NCBI RefSeq assembly: GCF_006716765.1
Contig: NZ_VFPO01000001.1
Coordinates: 806,001 to 870,000, forward strand
DNA from: Actinomadura hallensis
GTDB taxonomy: Bacteria > Actinomycetota > Actinomycetes > Streptosporangiales > Streptosporangiaceae
Length of the DNA: 64,000 bases
Direction of reading: 5' to 3'
Under the pieces are notes generated by a model that made no database searches, was not told the DNA's origin, and was given only the letters and a program-made list of their open reading frames with translations. A program made the translations under genes and the position numbers. Shown here one piece after another: positions 16,357 through 26,093 of this stretch (positions are counted from its first letter, which is position 1; every line of letters begins with the position of its first letter).

Positions 16357-19300
16357 ATGACGATCGTGGTGTGGGGACCGGGCTATGGCACTGCTCCGCC
16401 GCCCAGCCCCCAGATGGGGCAGGATCCTTTCGCGGACGCAGAGCGGGACACGAGGGCGATGGTGGCCGCCGCATGGTGGCCGTCGGCGCCTCCGCAGCAG
16501 CGTCACCACGCGATCGGCGGGCGCATGCTCGCCCTGCCCGACGGCACCTGGTGGCTGTTCGGCGCGTGGGCCCGCTGGTACCGGCTGCACCCGTCCGACG
16601 GGCAGTGGTACCTGTGCCCGCCCCCGCGCACGCCCGCCGTCCGGATGGCGGCCAGGCCGGCGCAGCAGACCCACGGGCGCATCCCGAACCTGCCGCCGCA
16701 CGTGGTCCCCGCCGGTCCCGACTTCTCCTACGACCCGCCCGCGGGCCTGCCGTTCGTCGGGCACGGCTTCGCGACCGAGGTCACCTCGCGCGTCCGCTCC
16801 ACCGTCGAGTCGGCCGCGGCGCTGCCCGCGCCGGAGTACCCGCACTGGTGGCCGGAGTTCTCCAGCGCCACGCCGTCCACCGTGGTCGCCGCCTGGGGCG
16901 TGATGCTGTGGTGCGCGTCCGCGCCGGCGTTCGACTCGCGGCTGGACGCGCAGATGCTCGACCTCTGGAAGCCCTACCGCGCCAAGCCCCTCCCGGACGT
17001 GGACGGCCCCCGCTGGCTCACCCCGCCCGCCCTTGAGACGCTCGTCGGCCTGTACGCGGAACGCCTGCGCGCCAGCCGGGTCGACGCGGCGGTCGTCGTC
17101 CTGCGGACGATGTGGGCCGTCGCCAGCGCGCTGCGCGACGACATCCGGTTCCAGGCGCGGGCGGACGCGCTGCTCGCGATCCTCAGCACCACGCTCGCCA
17201 ACCCGACGGTCGACTACGGGGCGCTGCCCTACGGCGACCAGGCCATCGTCCAGCAGTGGCTCACCCGCTGCCCGCCGAACCTGGTCCCCGCCCTGCGCAA
17301 CGAGAGCTCGCCGGGGGACAACTTCCGGCACGCCTTCTACACGCTCAGCGAACTGATCGCCGACCTCGCCGGAGACCCCGCCGACCCGGCCTACATCGAG
17401 CCGCGTCTCGTCGCCGCCGCGCTGCTCGCGGCCGACCTGGACGTGGTCCGCAAGGACGTGGTCGGCAACATCGTCCCCTGGCTGGACCCCGAGATCCGCT
17501 ACACCGTGCAGGCGGTGTCGGAGCAGAAGGGCCATCCGCTGCGCCGCCTGTGGCCGCAGGACATGCGCCTCCCGGAGCCGCTGCGCTCGGCCGCCGGGTC
17601 CGGCTCGGGCGCCGAGTCGCTGCTGGCCGCGATGTACGAGGTGGACCTCGCCTGGTGCCGGCTCGGCGGCATGCCCGCCCGCCCCCGCGGCTTCCCGGTC
17701 CCGACCGCGATCATCGCGGGGATCATCGGCCGCAACCGCGCCCGCGCGACGGCCGCCGCCCCCACGGTGACGCCGCCGCCAGCCCCGGCGCCCTCGCAGC
17801 CGCCCGCGCTCGGCATGCAGAGCCAGCCCGGCGTCGCGCCCGGCACGCCCGCCGGACACCAGGCGGCGCCGTCCGAGCCCGACCGGCCGTTCGTCCAGCC
17901 GCCCGCGCAGCACGGCCAGGAGGCGCCGGCCCCGTCCGCGTCCGCGCCCGCCCCCGGGCAGGAGGCCGCGTTCGCCGCGTCCGCGCCGCCGCCCGCGTCC
18001 CCCGGCGACGGGGACGGGGAGGCGGAGAGCGCCATGCCTCCCTACACCGAGCTGGGCTTCCAGCCGGCGGCACCCGTACAGAGCCCGGCGCCCATGCAGA
18101 GCCCCGCGGCCATGCAGAGCCCCGCGGCCATGCAGAGCCCGCCTCCGCCGTCGCCGCAGGAGCAGGCCATGCCGCCGCCGTCCGCGCCGGAGCACCAGCC
18201 CGCGTCTCCGCAGGGCGCTGCGTCTCAGCAGGGCGCCGTGTCGCCCCAGGGCGGTGTGCCTCCCCAGGGCGCGTTCTCCCCGCCGGAGGAGGAGAGCCGG
18301 GACGAGAACTTCGTCCCGCCGTACACGCAGCTCGGCTACCAGCCCGCGGGCGGGGCCCCGGCGCAGCAGGGCCCGCCGCAGCAGGGCCCGCCGCACCCGG
18401 CGCAGCCGTCCCCGCCGCAGGCGCAGCCGCCCCAGCCGCCGGCGCAGCAGGCCCAGCAGCAGGTGCCGCAGCAGCAGGGCCCGCCCGCGACCGCGTTCGA
18501 CGCGCACTCCACGCGCGTCGAGGACGATGCACCCGTCCCGCAGGCCGGGGCCGTCCCGCCCGTGCAACAGCCTCCACCCGGACAGCAGCCTCCAGCCGGG
18601 CAGCAGCCTCCAGCCGGGCAGCAGGGCCCGCCCGGCACGCGCGTCCTCGAGCCCGGCGACCTCGACGACCTTCAGGACGGGCCTCCCCAGGACGGTGCGC
18701 CCGACGGGCCCGTTCCCGGGGACGGGCCGGGCACGAAGGTCATGTCCAAGACGATGGTCGGCGAGTTCGACTTCCTGGACGACACGCCGTCGCCGGAGCA
18801 GCCCGTCCACGAGATCCCGCCCCCGCAGGACCGCAGCACCCGCCGCGTCCTGATGCGGTTCGGGTTCGGCTTCGTGTACGGCGACCACGACGTGGCGCCG
18901 CTCCTCGGCGACCTGCGCGCGCAGGCGCAGGAGTGGAACGCGCCCGCGGGCTCCGGCGTCGAGCAGACGAGGGTGGACGGCGCGCCCAGCTCGATCGGGT
19001 CCGGGCTGCCGGGAGCGCTGCTGGTCGGCGCCCCGCACTCGGGTCAGCGCCGGCTCGCCAGGATGATCGCGCTGACGCTGGCGAACGCGGGCCTCGGCGA
19101 CGGGACGCTCCGCGTGCACGACGCCGAGGACGTCCGGGACGCCCCCGCCGACCGCATCGGGCAGATCCTCGCCCAGCCGGGCCCGGTGATCCTGTTCGAG
19201 CGGCTGGACGCGGCGATCTACGACGCGCCCGACCCGGCGGCGGTCGTCGGCGCGGTCCGCCGCGCCCGCCGCGACCCGGTCAACACGGCGCCCGTCATCG

Positions 19301-20481
19301 CGACGTGCGAGCCGCACGCCTACAAGCGCCTCCTGCAGGAGCACCCGAAGCTCGTCCAGGCGTTCCGGGTCCACCGGCTCCCCGACTTCAGCGACCTCGA
19401 CAACCGCATGACGCTGCTGCATCTGCTGGCCGACGAGCGGCGCGTGACCATCGGCTCGGCGGCGCTGGAGGTCGCCAGGGAGGACCTGAACCGGCTCCGC
19501 GGGCCGGGCGACCTGGTCAACGCGCGGCTGGTCGAGACGTACCTGGACCAGGCCGCGCAGCGGAACATGGAGCGCGCCGGGGCGTCCCACGACCGGCTCG
19601 TGCTGACCCCCGACGACCTGGCGGGCGTCGCGGAGGGGATCGAGCCGGCGCTGCGCCCGCCCGGCGACATCGACGGGTACCTGCGGCAGCTCGACCAGCT
19701 CATCGGCCTGGAGGACGTCAAGGCCGCGGTGCACGAGCTGGCCGACGAGGCGCGGCTGGCGGCCGACCGGGCCCGGTACGGCGTCGGCGACGGCGGCGTC
19801 CGGCACCTGATCTTCGTGGGGCCGCCCGGCACCGGGAAGACGACCGTGGCGGGCCTCGTCGGCGGCATCTACGCGGCGCTCGGCCTGCTCGGCTCGGGGC
19901 ACGTGGTGGCCTGCCGGCCGGTCCACCTCGCGGGACGGGACCGGCTCGACACCGAGCGCCGGGTCGCGAGCATGGTCGAGCAGGCGCTCGGCGGGGTGCT
20001 GCTGATCCAGGAGGCCTACCGGCTCGACCGGAGCCCCGCCGTGGTGGAGGAGCTGCTCCGCCGCATGAACCGGGGCGGCACCCGGTTCCTGGTGGTCTGC
20101 TCCAGCCCGGCGGCCGAGATGGAGGGGTTCCTCGCGGGCAATCCCGCCTTCCGCGCCGAGTTCGGCCGGATCCTGGAGTTCACCGGGATGGGCGAGCGCG
20201 ACATGGTCCGCCTCTTCCAGAGCTACGCCGAGCGCGACCTCTACATGCTGGACGAGGAACTGCGCGTCGAGCTGCTGAGCCGCCTCGAACGGCTGCGCGA
20301 CGACCCGAACTTCGCCTACGCCCGCACCGTCCGGGCGCTGTTCGAGCAGACGGTGGCGCGGCAGGCGGCCCGGCTGGCCGGCGCCGACGTCAACGCCGCG
20401 ACCGTGGCCCGGCTGACGGCCCGCGACCTGCCCGAGACGCCCCTGGAGCAGATGCTCGGCGACCTCCGTCCCGGCCGCTGA
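16357..20481 (+). CDS. EccA/CbxX-like AAA ATPase with Pro/Gln-rich linker
   Basis: A 1374-residue protein in four parts. Residues 1-about 460 are a conserved-looking helical region with a Trp-rich start (WWLFGAWARWYRL). About 465-800 is a Pro/Gln/Ala linker with short tandem repeats (MQSPA, GQQPPA, PPYTxLGxQP). About 825-1100 is an AAA-like module whose P-loop is degenerate (GAPHSGQRR, residues 891-899, no Lys). About 1110-1374 is a CbxX/CfxQ-EccA type AAA domain with Walker A GPPGTGKTT (1155-1163). Its Walker B is LLIQEAY (1215-1221), where Gln replaces the usual Asp but Glu is kept. EccA proteins remodel type VII substrates; that role here is inferred, since the ESX genes are about 20 kb away. 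Confidence 0.75.
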   Translation: MTIVVWGPGYGTAPPPSPQMGQDPFADAERDTRAMVAAAWWPSAPPQQRHHAIGGRMLALPDGTWWLFGAWARWYRLHPSDGQWYLCPPPRTPAVRMAARPAQQTHGRIPNLPPHVVPAGPDFSYDPPAGLPFVGHGFATEVTSRVRSTVESAAALPAPEYPHWWPEFSSATPSTVVAAWGVMLWCASAPAFDSRLDAQMLDLWKPYRAKPLPDVDGPRWLTPPALETLVGLYAERLRASRVDAAVVVLRTMWAVASALRDDIRFQARADALLAILSTTLANPTVDYGALPYGDQAIVQQWLTRCPPNLVPALRNESSPGDNFRHAFYTLSELIADLAGDPADPAYIEPRLVAAALLAADLDVVRKDVVGNIVPWLDPEIRYTVQAVSEQKGHPLRRLWPQDMRLPEPLRSAAGSGSGAESLLAAMYEVDLAWCRLGGMPARPRGFPVPTAIIAGIIGRNRARATAAAPTVTPPPAPAPSQPPALGMQSQPGVAPGTPAGHQAAPSEPDRPFVQPPAQHGQEAPAPSASAPAPGQEAAFAASAPPPASPGDGDGEAESAMPPYTELGFQPAAPVQSPAPMQSPAAMQSPAAMQSPPPPSPQEQAMPPPSAPEHQPASPQGAASQQGAVSPQGGVPPQGAFSPPEEESRDENFVPPYTQLGYQPAGGAPAQQGPPQQGPPHPAQPSPPQAQPPQPPAQQAQQQVPQQQGPPATAFDAHSTRVEDDAPVPQAGAVPPVQQPPPGQQPPAGQQPPAGQQGPPGTRVLEPGDLDDLQDGPPQDGAPDGPVPGDGPGTKVMSKTMVGEFDFLDDTPSPEQPVHEIPPPQDRSTRRVLMRFGFGFVYGDHDVAPLLGDLRAQAQEWNAPAGSGVEQTRVDGAPSSIGSGLPGALLVGAPHSGQRRLARMIALTLANAGLGDGTLRVHDAEDVRDAPADRIGQILAQPGPVILFERLDAAIYDAPDPAAVVGAVRRARRDPVNTAPVIATCEPHAYKRLLQEHPKLVQAFRVHRLPDFSDLDNRMTLLHLLADERRVTIGSAALEVAREDLNRLRGPGDLVNARLVETYLDQAAQRNMERAGASHDRLVLTPDDLAGVAEGIEPALRPPGDIDGYLRQLDQLIGLEDVKAAVHELADEARLAADRARYGVGDGGVRHLIFVGPPGTGKTTVAGLVGGIYAALGLLGSGHVVACRPVHLAGRDRLDTERRVASMVEQALGGVLLIQEAYRLDRSPAVVEELLRRMNRGGTRFLVVCSSPAAEMEGFLAGNPAFRAEFGRILEFTGMGERDMVRLFQSYAERDLYMLDEELRVELLSRLERLRDDPNFAYARTVRALFEQTVARQAARLAGADVNAATVARLTARDLPETPLEQMLGDLRPGR

Positions 20482-20790
20482 TCCGCCGCCCCGCCGACGG
20501 CCCCGGCCCGGATCGTCCCCGTCCTGATCGCCGGTTCGCGGCCCGTGCACAGGACCAGTGCGCAGGACGGAGGTATCGGACGGCCGTCACCCGGGAAGGC
20601 TAGAGGGGTGATCGCCCATTACCGCGGGTTTCCTCGGGTCCGACGGTGGCCGATGGCCCGGGAGGACGGTGGGGGCACCCTGGCGGGTGAGGCCGGAGTG
20701 GTCCTCGAATGGCCCGCTTGGGTCATGTGCCCGACGGGGCCGGACGCGTAGCCTCGTCTCGGGTGTGGGGAACGAACGGAGGTGGACGCG

Positions 20791-20973
20791 GTGCGCCAGA
20801 ACCTTGATTTGCGCGTCCACGACCGTGTTGCGCTGGACGAGATCGAACTCTATGCCGAGATGCTCAGCGCGGTGGCGGCGGCGAAGCGGCCGCTCACCGT
20901 CGCGGAGATCGACATGGTGCTCGGGGTACGGTCCGACGAAGCCGGTCGTCGCGAGCTGACGCCACAGGACTAG
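20791..20973 (+). CDS. small conserved-looking acidic protein
   Basis: A 60-residue protein (MRQNLDLRVHDRVALDEIELYAEMLSA...) with a helix-rich, charged sequence and no Cys or membrane segment. The GTG at 20791 is preferred over GTG 20782 because ACGGAGG lies 7-8 bp before it. Its codon-position GC bias matches the neighbouring real genes. A hairpin terminator follows immediately, which supports a genuine short transcript. The family is not named with certainty and no function is inferred. Confidence 0.65.
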   Translation: MRQNLDLRVHDRVALDEIELYAEMLSAVAAAKRPLTVAEIDMVLGVRSDEAGRRELTPQD

Positions 20974-21327
20974 GCGGCCCGGGGAGCCCCCGGGCCGGCT
21001 CGGCGCTGGAGGCCGAGCCGCGGCACGCACTGCACCGGGGGCGCCGACGGGCGTCCCCGGTTCGTCTTCTCCTCCCGCCCCGTCTGTAAGGAATCTCACC
21101 CTCGTTCCGCACGGCCCCGGCCCTCCCGCCGCGGCGGCGTGCCCGCGAAGCGCCGACACCGCCGGAGATAGGGCGCTTCGCGAGGGGTAGGTAGGTGGTG
21201 CGTCCCGGCAACAACCTTCTGGGTGAGAGGATGGGGTACACCAGCCAAAGCAGGGGCAATGGTTCTTTTCGGGGGCCGTTACGCCTACGATCCTCTGCGG
21301 ACTGTTCCGGCATATCAGGAGAACGAC
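20974..21327. other. 354-bp intergenic region
   Basis: It contains the terminator at 20976 and an 11-bp perfect inverted repeat, CGCGAAGCGCC at 21144-21154 with its complement at 21172-21182 (17-nt loop). No gene is supported. The inverted repeat could be a second terminator or an operator for the downstream phosphate-transport genes. I see no PHO-box-like repeats here. Confidence 0.6.
20976..20996 (+). terminator. 9-bp GC hairpin after the small gene
   Basis: GGCCCGGGG (20976-20984) pairs with CCCCGGGCC (20988-20996) around a 3-nt loop, 3 bp after the stop of the 60-residue gene. It is tight and GC-only with no U-tract. Confidence 0.65.
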
Positions 21328-21945
21328 GTGCGCTTGCGTCTCACGCCGCGTGAGGACAGCTTCTACGACATGTTCGCCGACTCGGCGAACAACCTGGTCA
21401 CCGGCGCCAGGCTGCTCGTGGAACTCATCAGCGACGGCGCTGACCGGGTAGCGATCGCGGAGAAGATGCGCGCCTGCGAGCACGCGGGCGACGAATGCAC
21501 TCACGCGATCATGCGCCGGCTGAACGAAAGCTTCATCACGCCCTTCGACCGCGAGGACATCTACCGGCTGGCCTCGACGATCGACGACGTCATGGACGAG
21601 ATGGAGGAGGCCGCCGACCTCGTCGTCCTGTACAAGATCGACGAGTTCCCCAAGGGCGTCGTCGCCATGGTCGAGGTGCTGGAACGCGCGGCCGAGCTCA
21701 CCGCCGAGGCGATGCCCCGGCTGCGCTCCATGAAGGAGCTCAACGAGTACTGGATCGAGATCAACCGGCTCGAGAACCAGGGCGACCAGGTGTACCGCAA
21801 GCTGCTCGCCCAGCTGTTCAACGGCGAGTACGAGACGCTGACCGTGCTGAAGCTGAAGCAGGTCATCGACCGGCTCGAGGGCGCGGCCGACGCCTTCGAG
21901 CACGTCGCCAACACCGTCGAGACGATCGCGGTCAAGGAATCATGA
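21328..21945 (+). CDS. DUF47-family phosphate-transport accessory protein
   Basis: A 205-residue, entirely helical PhoU-like protein of the DUF47/YkaA family. It starts RLRLTPREDSFYDMFADSANN and contains the conserved E-H-x-G-D repeats (CEHAGDECTHAI, LENQGDQVYRKL). Such proteins are co-encoded with PiT transporters and are thought to modulate them. The GTG at 21328 is chosen because AGGAGA lies 5 bp upstream; the longer frame has no family similarity. Its TGA overlaps the ATG of the transporter, so the two are translationally coupled. Confidence 0.88.
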   Translation: MRLRLTPREDSFYDMFADSANNLVTGARLLVELISDGADRVAIAEKMRACEHAGDECTHAIMRRLNESFITPFDREDIYRLASTIDDVMDEMEEAADLVVLYKIDEFPKGVVAMVEVLERAAELTAEAMPRLRSMKELNEYWIEINRLENQGDQVYRKLLAQLFNGEYETLTVLKLKQVIDRLEGAADAFEHVANTVETIAVKES

Positions 21946-23147
21946 GCCTCCGGGACGACCAGTCGGAGTCCCGGCCCCCCGCCGATCCCGCCCAGGGCGG
22001 ACCCGCCGGGGCCGTCCTGACCGAGGAGGAGCCGCCCGGGGCCGACCCGACGCTCGGGGAGCAGGTCCGCCGCGGGCCCGTCCGGTTCTGGCCGGTGCTG
22101 CTGCTCGGCATCCTCGCCGTGGTGCTCGCCGGGGCGCTGGGCCTGCGGCAGGACGCGCAGACCGCCGTCCTCATCATGGTCGTGATCATCGCCCTGGTCT
22201 TCGACTACACCAACGGGTTCCACGACGCCGCCAACGCCATCGCGACGTCGGTGTCCACCAGGGCGCTGACGCCGCGGGCGGCGCTGCTGATGGCGGCGGT
22301 CATGAACCTCATCGGCGCGCTGCTCGGCGTCGAGGTCGCCAAGACCGTCAGCGAGGTCATCACCCCGCCCACCGGGCTGCACGGGCTGACGGTGGTCGCC
22401 GCCGGCGTGCTCGGCGCGATCACCTGGAACATGATCACCTGGTACTTCGGGCTGCCCTCCTCGTCCTCGCACGCCCTGATCGGCGGCGTGGTGGGCGCCG
22501 GGATCGCGTCGGCGTCCGCGGTGAGCTGGGGAACGGTCGTGGAGAAGGTCGCCATCCCGATGGTGATCTCGCCGATCGCCGGGTTCGGGCTCGCCTACAT
22601 GGTGATGGTCGGCATCCTGTGGCTCTTCCGGCGCGCCAACCCGGGCCGGGTCGGCCGCCGGTTCCGCATCGCGCAGTCGCTGTCGGCGGCGTCGATGGCG
22701 CTGGGGCACGGCCTCCAGGACGCGCAGAAGACGATGGGCATCATCGTGCTGGCGCTGGTGACCACCGGCCACGCCACGGGGGAGACGGTCCCGCTGTGGG
22801 TCATCATCTCCTGTGCCGCCGCCCTGGCGGCCGGCACCTACGCGGGCGGCTGGCGGATCATGCGGACGCTGGGCCGCCGGGTGATCGAACTGGACCCGCC
22901 GAAGGGATTCGCCGCCGAATCGACGGCCTCCCTCATCCTCTACGCCACCGCATACGTCTGGCACGCTCCAATCTCCACGACGCACACGATCACGTCCTGC
23001 ATCATGGGCGTCGGCGCGACCAAGCGGTTCTCCGCGGTCCGCTGGGGCGTGGCGGGCAACATCGTCACCGCCTGGATCCTCACGATGCCGATGGCCGCGG
23101 CCGTCGCCGCCGTCGTGTACTTCGTGGTCCACCTCTTCGGCGCGTAG
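21942..23147 (+). CDS. pitA: PiT-family inorganic phosphate transporter
   Basis: A 401-residue transporter with about ten membrane spans after a 40-residue hydrophilic N-tail. It has both halves of the PiT signature: VFDYTNGFHDAANAIATSVSTRAL in the first half and ALGHGLQDAQKTMGI in the second, plus GLPSSSSHALIGG and APISTTHTI. It should carry low-affinity phosphate with metal or proton symport. ATGA overlap with the DUF47 gene marks an operon. A double hairpin terminates it before the convergent nucleotidase gene. Confidence 0.92.
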   Translation: MSLRDDQSESRPPADPAQGGPAGAVLTEEEPPGADPTLGEQVRRGPVRFWPVLLLGILAVVLAGALGLRQDAQTAVLIMVVIIALVFDYTNGFHDAANAIATSVSTRALTPRAALLMAAVMNLIGALLGVEVAKTVSEVITPPTGLHGLTVVAAGVLGAITWNMITWYFGLPSSSSHALIGGVVGAGIASASAVSWGTVVEKVAIPMVISPIAGFGLAYMVMVGILWLFRRANPGRVGRRFRIAQSLSAASMALGHGLQDAQKTMGIIVLALVTTGHATGETVPLWVIISCAAALAAGTYAGGWRIMRTLGRRVIELDPPKGFAAESTASLILYATAYVWHAPISTTHTITSCIMGVGATKRFSAVRWGVAGNIVTAWILTMPMAAAVAAVVYFVVHLFGA

Positions 23148-23163
23148 CCGTCCCGCTCCCGTC

Positions 23164-23217
23164 CCGCCACCGGTCGTGGCGGTGAACGGCCCGCCGCCCC
23201 GGAAGGACGGCGGGCCG
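23164..23217. terminator. tandem hairpins between convergent genes
   Basis: CCGCCAC (23164-23170) pairs with 23176-23182, and CGGCCCGCCG (23187-23196) pairs with 23208-23217. Two stems in a row lie between the pitA stop and the nucleotidase stop, so they can terminate both transcripts. Confidence 0.75.
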
Positions 23218-23262
23218 CTCCCGTGTGCGGCCGCCCGGCCTAAGCCGCGGTCCCCGGCCGGG

Positions 23263-24975
23263 TCACTGGCCGGAGATCCGGTCGAGGGGCGGGGGCGAGA
23301 GGGTCCCCTGCGCCTGGAAGTACGCCACGAACGCGTCCAGGTCGATCGGGCCGAGGACCTGGTCCGTGCCCTCGGTGAACACGGTGAAGCCGTCCCCGCC
23401 GCCGAGGAGGAAGTTGTTCGCCGCCACCTTGTAGGTCGCGGCCGGGTCGACCGGCTCCCCGTCCACGGTGATGCCTGAGACGCGGTCGCCGACCGGCCTG
23501 GAGCGGTCGATGGTGAAGCGCAGGCCGGCGGACGGCTGCAGGATCTTCTCGCCCGCGTCCGTCCACTGCTGCTCGAGGAGCGCGTCGAGCTGCGCGCCCG
23601 TCAGGGACACGACGCCCATGACGTTGCTGAACGGCTGCACGGCGAACGCCTCGCCGTAGGTGACGACGCCGTCGCCCTCCGATCCGCTCGCCGCGTAGGT
23701 CAGGTCGGTGCGGACGCCGCCCGGGTTCATCACCGCGACCTGCGCTCCGAGGTCCCGCATGGAGGCGAGCTGGGCGTCGGCGATGAGGTCGCCGAGCGCG
23801 GTCTCGCCCGAGGGGGACGGCTCGCGGGTGATGTCGGCGGTGATCCTGCCGATCGGCCGGTTCGCGATCTCGGCGACGCGCTCCTTCCACGTCTGCACGA
23901 ACCGCTCGGTCCTCGGGTCCGGCGGGACGTCGCGGGTCACGACGTGGTTGTCGCCGCGCAGCGACGACCGGACGACGTCGCCGGTGCGCCGGTCCACCTT
24001 CATGTTCACCTCGGTGATCACCCGGCCGAAGGAGGAGCCGGACGAGAACAGCCGCGGCCGCCCCTCCGGGTCCTTGACCGAGCAGACGTACTGCTGGTGA
24101 GTGTGCCCGGACAGCACGACGTCGATCTCCGGGTCGGCCTCCTCGGCGATGCGGGATCCGGCGCCGGGGACGACGCCGCACTGGTCCGGCCGCTGGCCGG
24201 CGTTCACCTGGTCGCCCTCGTGGACGAGCAGGACGATCGCGCGGACGTTGCGGCGCTTCAGCTCGCGCGCCGAGCGGTTCGCGGCCTCGACCTCGTCCTG
24301 GAACTCCAGGCCCTTGATGCCCTCCGCGGTGACGATGCTGGGGGTGGTCTTGGTGACGACGCCGATGAACCCGACCCGGACGCCGTTGACGCGGCGGATC
24401 GTCCACGGCTTGAGCAGGGGCTTCTTCTTGCGCCCGTGCTGCTTCAGCACGTTGGCGGACAGGTAGTCGAACTTGGCTCCGCGCCACTTGCCCTCGGGGG
24501 AGCAGCCGTCCTCGGGGTGGCAGCCTCCGTGCTGGATGCGGAGCAGTTCCTTGTAGCCCTCGTCGAACTCGTGGTTGCCGACGGCCGAGGCGGTGACGCC
24601 GATGTCCCCGAGGAACTGCACGGACGGCTCGTCGTGGTAGGCGGCGGAGATCAGCGGTGTGGCGCCGATCAGGTCGCCCTGCGCGACGGTGAGGGTGTCG
24701 CGGTTGCGCAGCCGCTTCAGGTGGGCGGCGACGTAGGCGGCGCCGCCCGCGTCGACGGTGTCGCCGTTCTCGTCGATGGCGCGGCCCGAGCTGCCGGTCG
24801 GCGGCTCCAGGTTGCCGTGGAAGTCGTTCAGGGCGAGGAGCCTCACAGAGGCAGTTCCCGGGGGGCCTGGGGGGCCCGGGGGTGACGGGGGGCGGGCGGC
24901 GGCGGGCTGCGCGGTCAGGGCGGTGACCGTCAGCCCGGCCGCGGCGATGGCCAGGATGCTGCGTCGTCGAGTCAT
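23263..24975 (-). CDS. secreted 5'-nucleotidase/2',3'-cyclic phosphodiesterase
   Basis: A 570-residue exported nucleotidase of the UshA family. It has a twin-Arg/Sec-like signal (MTRRRSILAIAAAG, cleavage near AAA-R), the metal-binding blocks LLALNDFHGNLEP, QGDLIGA, VGNHEFDEG and SGHTHQQ, and a C-terminal 5'-nucleotidase domain with NPGGVR and NNFLLGGGDGF. It releases phosphate from extracellular nucleotides, which fits the adjacent phosphate-uptake genes. The ATG at 24975 starts at the signal peptide; an ATG ten codons upstream is possible. No membrane anchor or LPXTG is seen. Confidence 0.88.
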   Translation of the reverse strand: MTRRRSILAIAAAGLTVTALTAQPAAARPPSPPGPPGPPGTASVRLLALNDFHGNLEPPTGSSGRAIDENGDTVDAGGAAYVAAHLKRLRNRDTLTVAQGDLIGATPLISAAYHDEPSVQFLGDIGVTASAVGNHEFDEGYKELLRIQHGGCHPEDGCSPEGKWRGAKFDYLSANVLKQHGRKKKPLLKPWTIRRVNGVRVGFIGVVTKTTPSIVTAEGIKGLEFQDEVEAANRSARELKRRNVRAIVLLVHEGDQVNAGQRPDQCGVVPGAGSRIAEEADPEIDVVLSGHTHQQYVCSVKDPEGRPRLFSSGSSFGRVITEVNMKVDRRTGDVVRSSLRGDNHVVTRDVPPDPRTERFVQTWKERVAEIANRPIGRITADITREPSPSGETALGDLIADAQLASMRDLGAQVAVMNPGGVRTDLTYAASGSEGDGVVTYGEAFAVQPFSNVMGVVSLTGAQLDALLEQQWTDAGEKILQPSAGLRFTIDRSRPVGDRVSGITVDGEPVDPAATYKVAANNFLLGGGDGFTVFTEGTDQVLGPIDLDAFVAYFQAQGTLSPPPLDRISGQ

Positions 24976-25020
24976 GCCGCGGACGGTAAGCGCGCCCCGC
25001 ATACGGTTCCCGGCGGCGCG

Positions 25021-25036
25021 GTGACGTTTTCGTGAC
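25021..25036. promoter_or_regulatory. possible PHO-box-like repeat upstream of the nucleotidase gene
   Basis: GTGAC at 25021 and GTGAC at 25032 are 11 bp apart (GTCAC when read toward the nucleotidase gene, about 46-61 bp upstream of its start). The period fits PhoP-type PHO boxes, but the units match the usual GTTCACC consensus only in part. Confidence 0.35.
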
Positions 25037-25102
25037 AACTTGATCAGGCTTGCGGAGGGCGCCCGGCGGGCCGTCCCGGACGGCGCGGCTAGGGTGGGGG
25101 CC

Positions 25103-25981
25103 GTGAGTGAGCTTCGTGCGCGGGGGACGCTGAAGGACGCCGAGGTCGCCGAGGTGCTGGCGCTGGTCGAGGCGGCGGAGGAGGCCGACGGGGTGGGGCC
25201 GCTGTCGGAGCACGCGGTGCTCGCGCTGCGCGGCGGCCGCACCGGGATGGCGATCTCCGAGGGCGGCGGCATCGTCGGCTACGCGCACCTCGACCCCGCG
25301 TCGGGGGAGGAGCCCGCGTCCGGGGAACTGGTCGTCCACCCGGAGCACCGGCGGCGCGGCCACGGGCGGGCGCTGCTGCGCGCGCTGCGCGAGGAGGCGG
25401 GCGGCCCCCTGCGGGTCTGGGCGCACGGCGACCTCCCGGCCGCCGCGGCGCTGGCCGAGTCGGAGGGCATGACCCGCGTCCGGGTGCTGCTCCAGATGCG
25501 CCGCCCGGCGGCCGATCCGCTGCCGGAGCCGGAGGTCGCGGGTGGCGTCGCGCTCCGCACCTTCGAGCCGGGCAGGGACGAGCGGGCGTGGCTCGACGTC
25601 AACGCCCGCGCGTTCGCCGACCACCCCGAGCAGGGCGCCTGGACGATCGAGGACCTCCGCGAGCGGGAGCGGGAGGAGTGGTTCGACCCGTCCGGCTTCT
25701 TCCTCGCCGAGCGGGACGGGCGCCTCGTCGGCTTCCACTGGACGAAGATCCACCCGGGCGGCGTCGGGGAGGTCTACGTCGTCGGCGTCGATCCGGAGGC
25801 GCAGGGCCTGGGTCTCGGGCGCGCCCTCACCCTGACGGGCCTGCACTACCTGAGGGACGCCGGCCTCGACCAGCTCATGCTCTACGTGGACGAGTCCAAC
25901 ACCGCGGCCGTGCGGCTCTACGAGTCCCTGGGCTTCACCCGTTACGCCGTGGACGTCATGTACAGCACCGAGGCGTCCTGA
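25103..25981 (+). CDS. mshD: mycothiol synthase (MshD)
   Basis: A 292-residue double-GNAT protein that acetylates Cys-GlcN-Ins to complete mycothiol. The N-terminal acetyltransferase half (about 1-140) is the degenerate domain. The C-terminal half carries the family hallmarks: FADHPEQGAWT, WFDPSGFFLAE, GFHWTKIHP, VYVVGVDPEAQGLGLGRALT and MLYVDESNTAAVRLYESLGF. The GTG at 25103 gives the usual length. Its presence marks the host as an actinobacterium. It is divergent from the nucleotidase gene. Confidence 0.93.
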   Translation: MSELRARGTLKDAEVAEVLALVEAAEEADGVGPLSEHAVLALRGGRTGMAISEGGGIVGYAHLDPASGEEPASGELVVHPEHRRRGHGRALLRALREEAGGPLRVWAHGDLPAAAALAESEGMTRVRVLLQMRRPAADPLPEPEVAGGVALRTFEPGRDERAWLDVNARAFADHPEQGAWTIEDLREREREEWFDPSGFFLAERDGRLVGFHWTKIHPGGVGEVYVVGVDPEAQGLGLGRALTLTGLHYLRDAGLDQLMLYVDESNTAAVRLYESLGFTRYAVDVMYSTEAS

Positions 25982-26093
25982 CCGGACGGCCACATCGCCA
26001 CCGTCGGATCAGTCTCGTCACGGCCGCACTGCGACGCCCCGTCCGTCACCCGTCTCGGATGCGGCTGACCTGCGGTTTCTGATCTGCCGCGTT

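Noticed and set aside
16303..20550. A 1415-residue minus-strand frame opposite the AAA gene
   Set aside because: GC-bias shadow: Arg/Val/Gly-rich, no motif, whereas the plus strand has clear P-loops.
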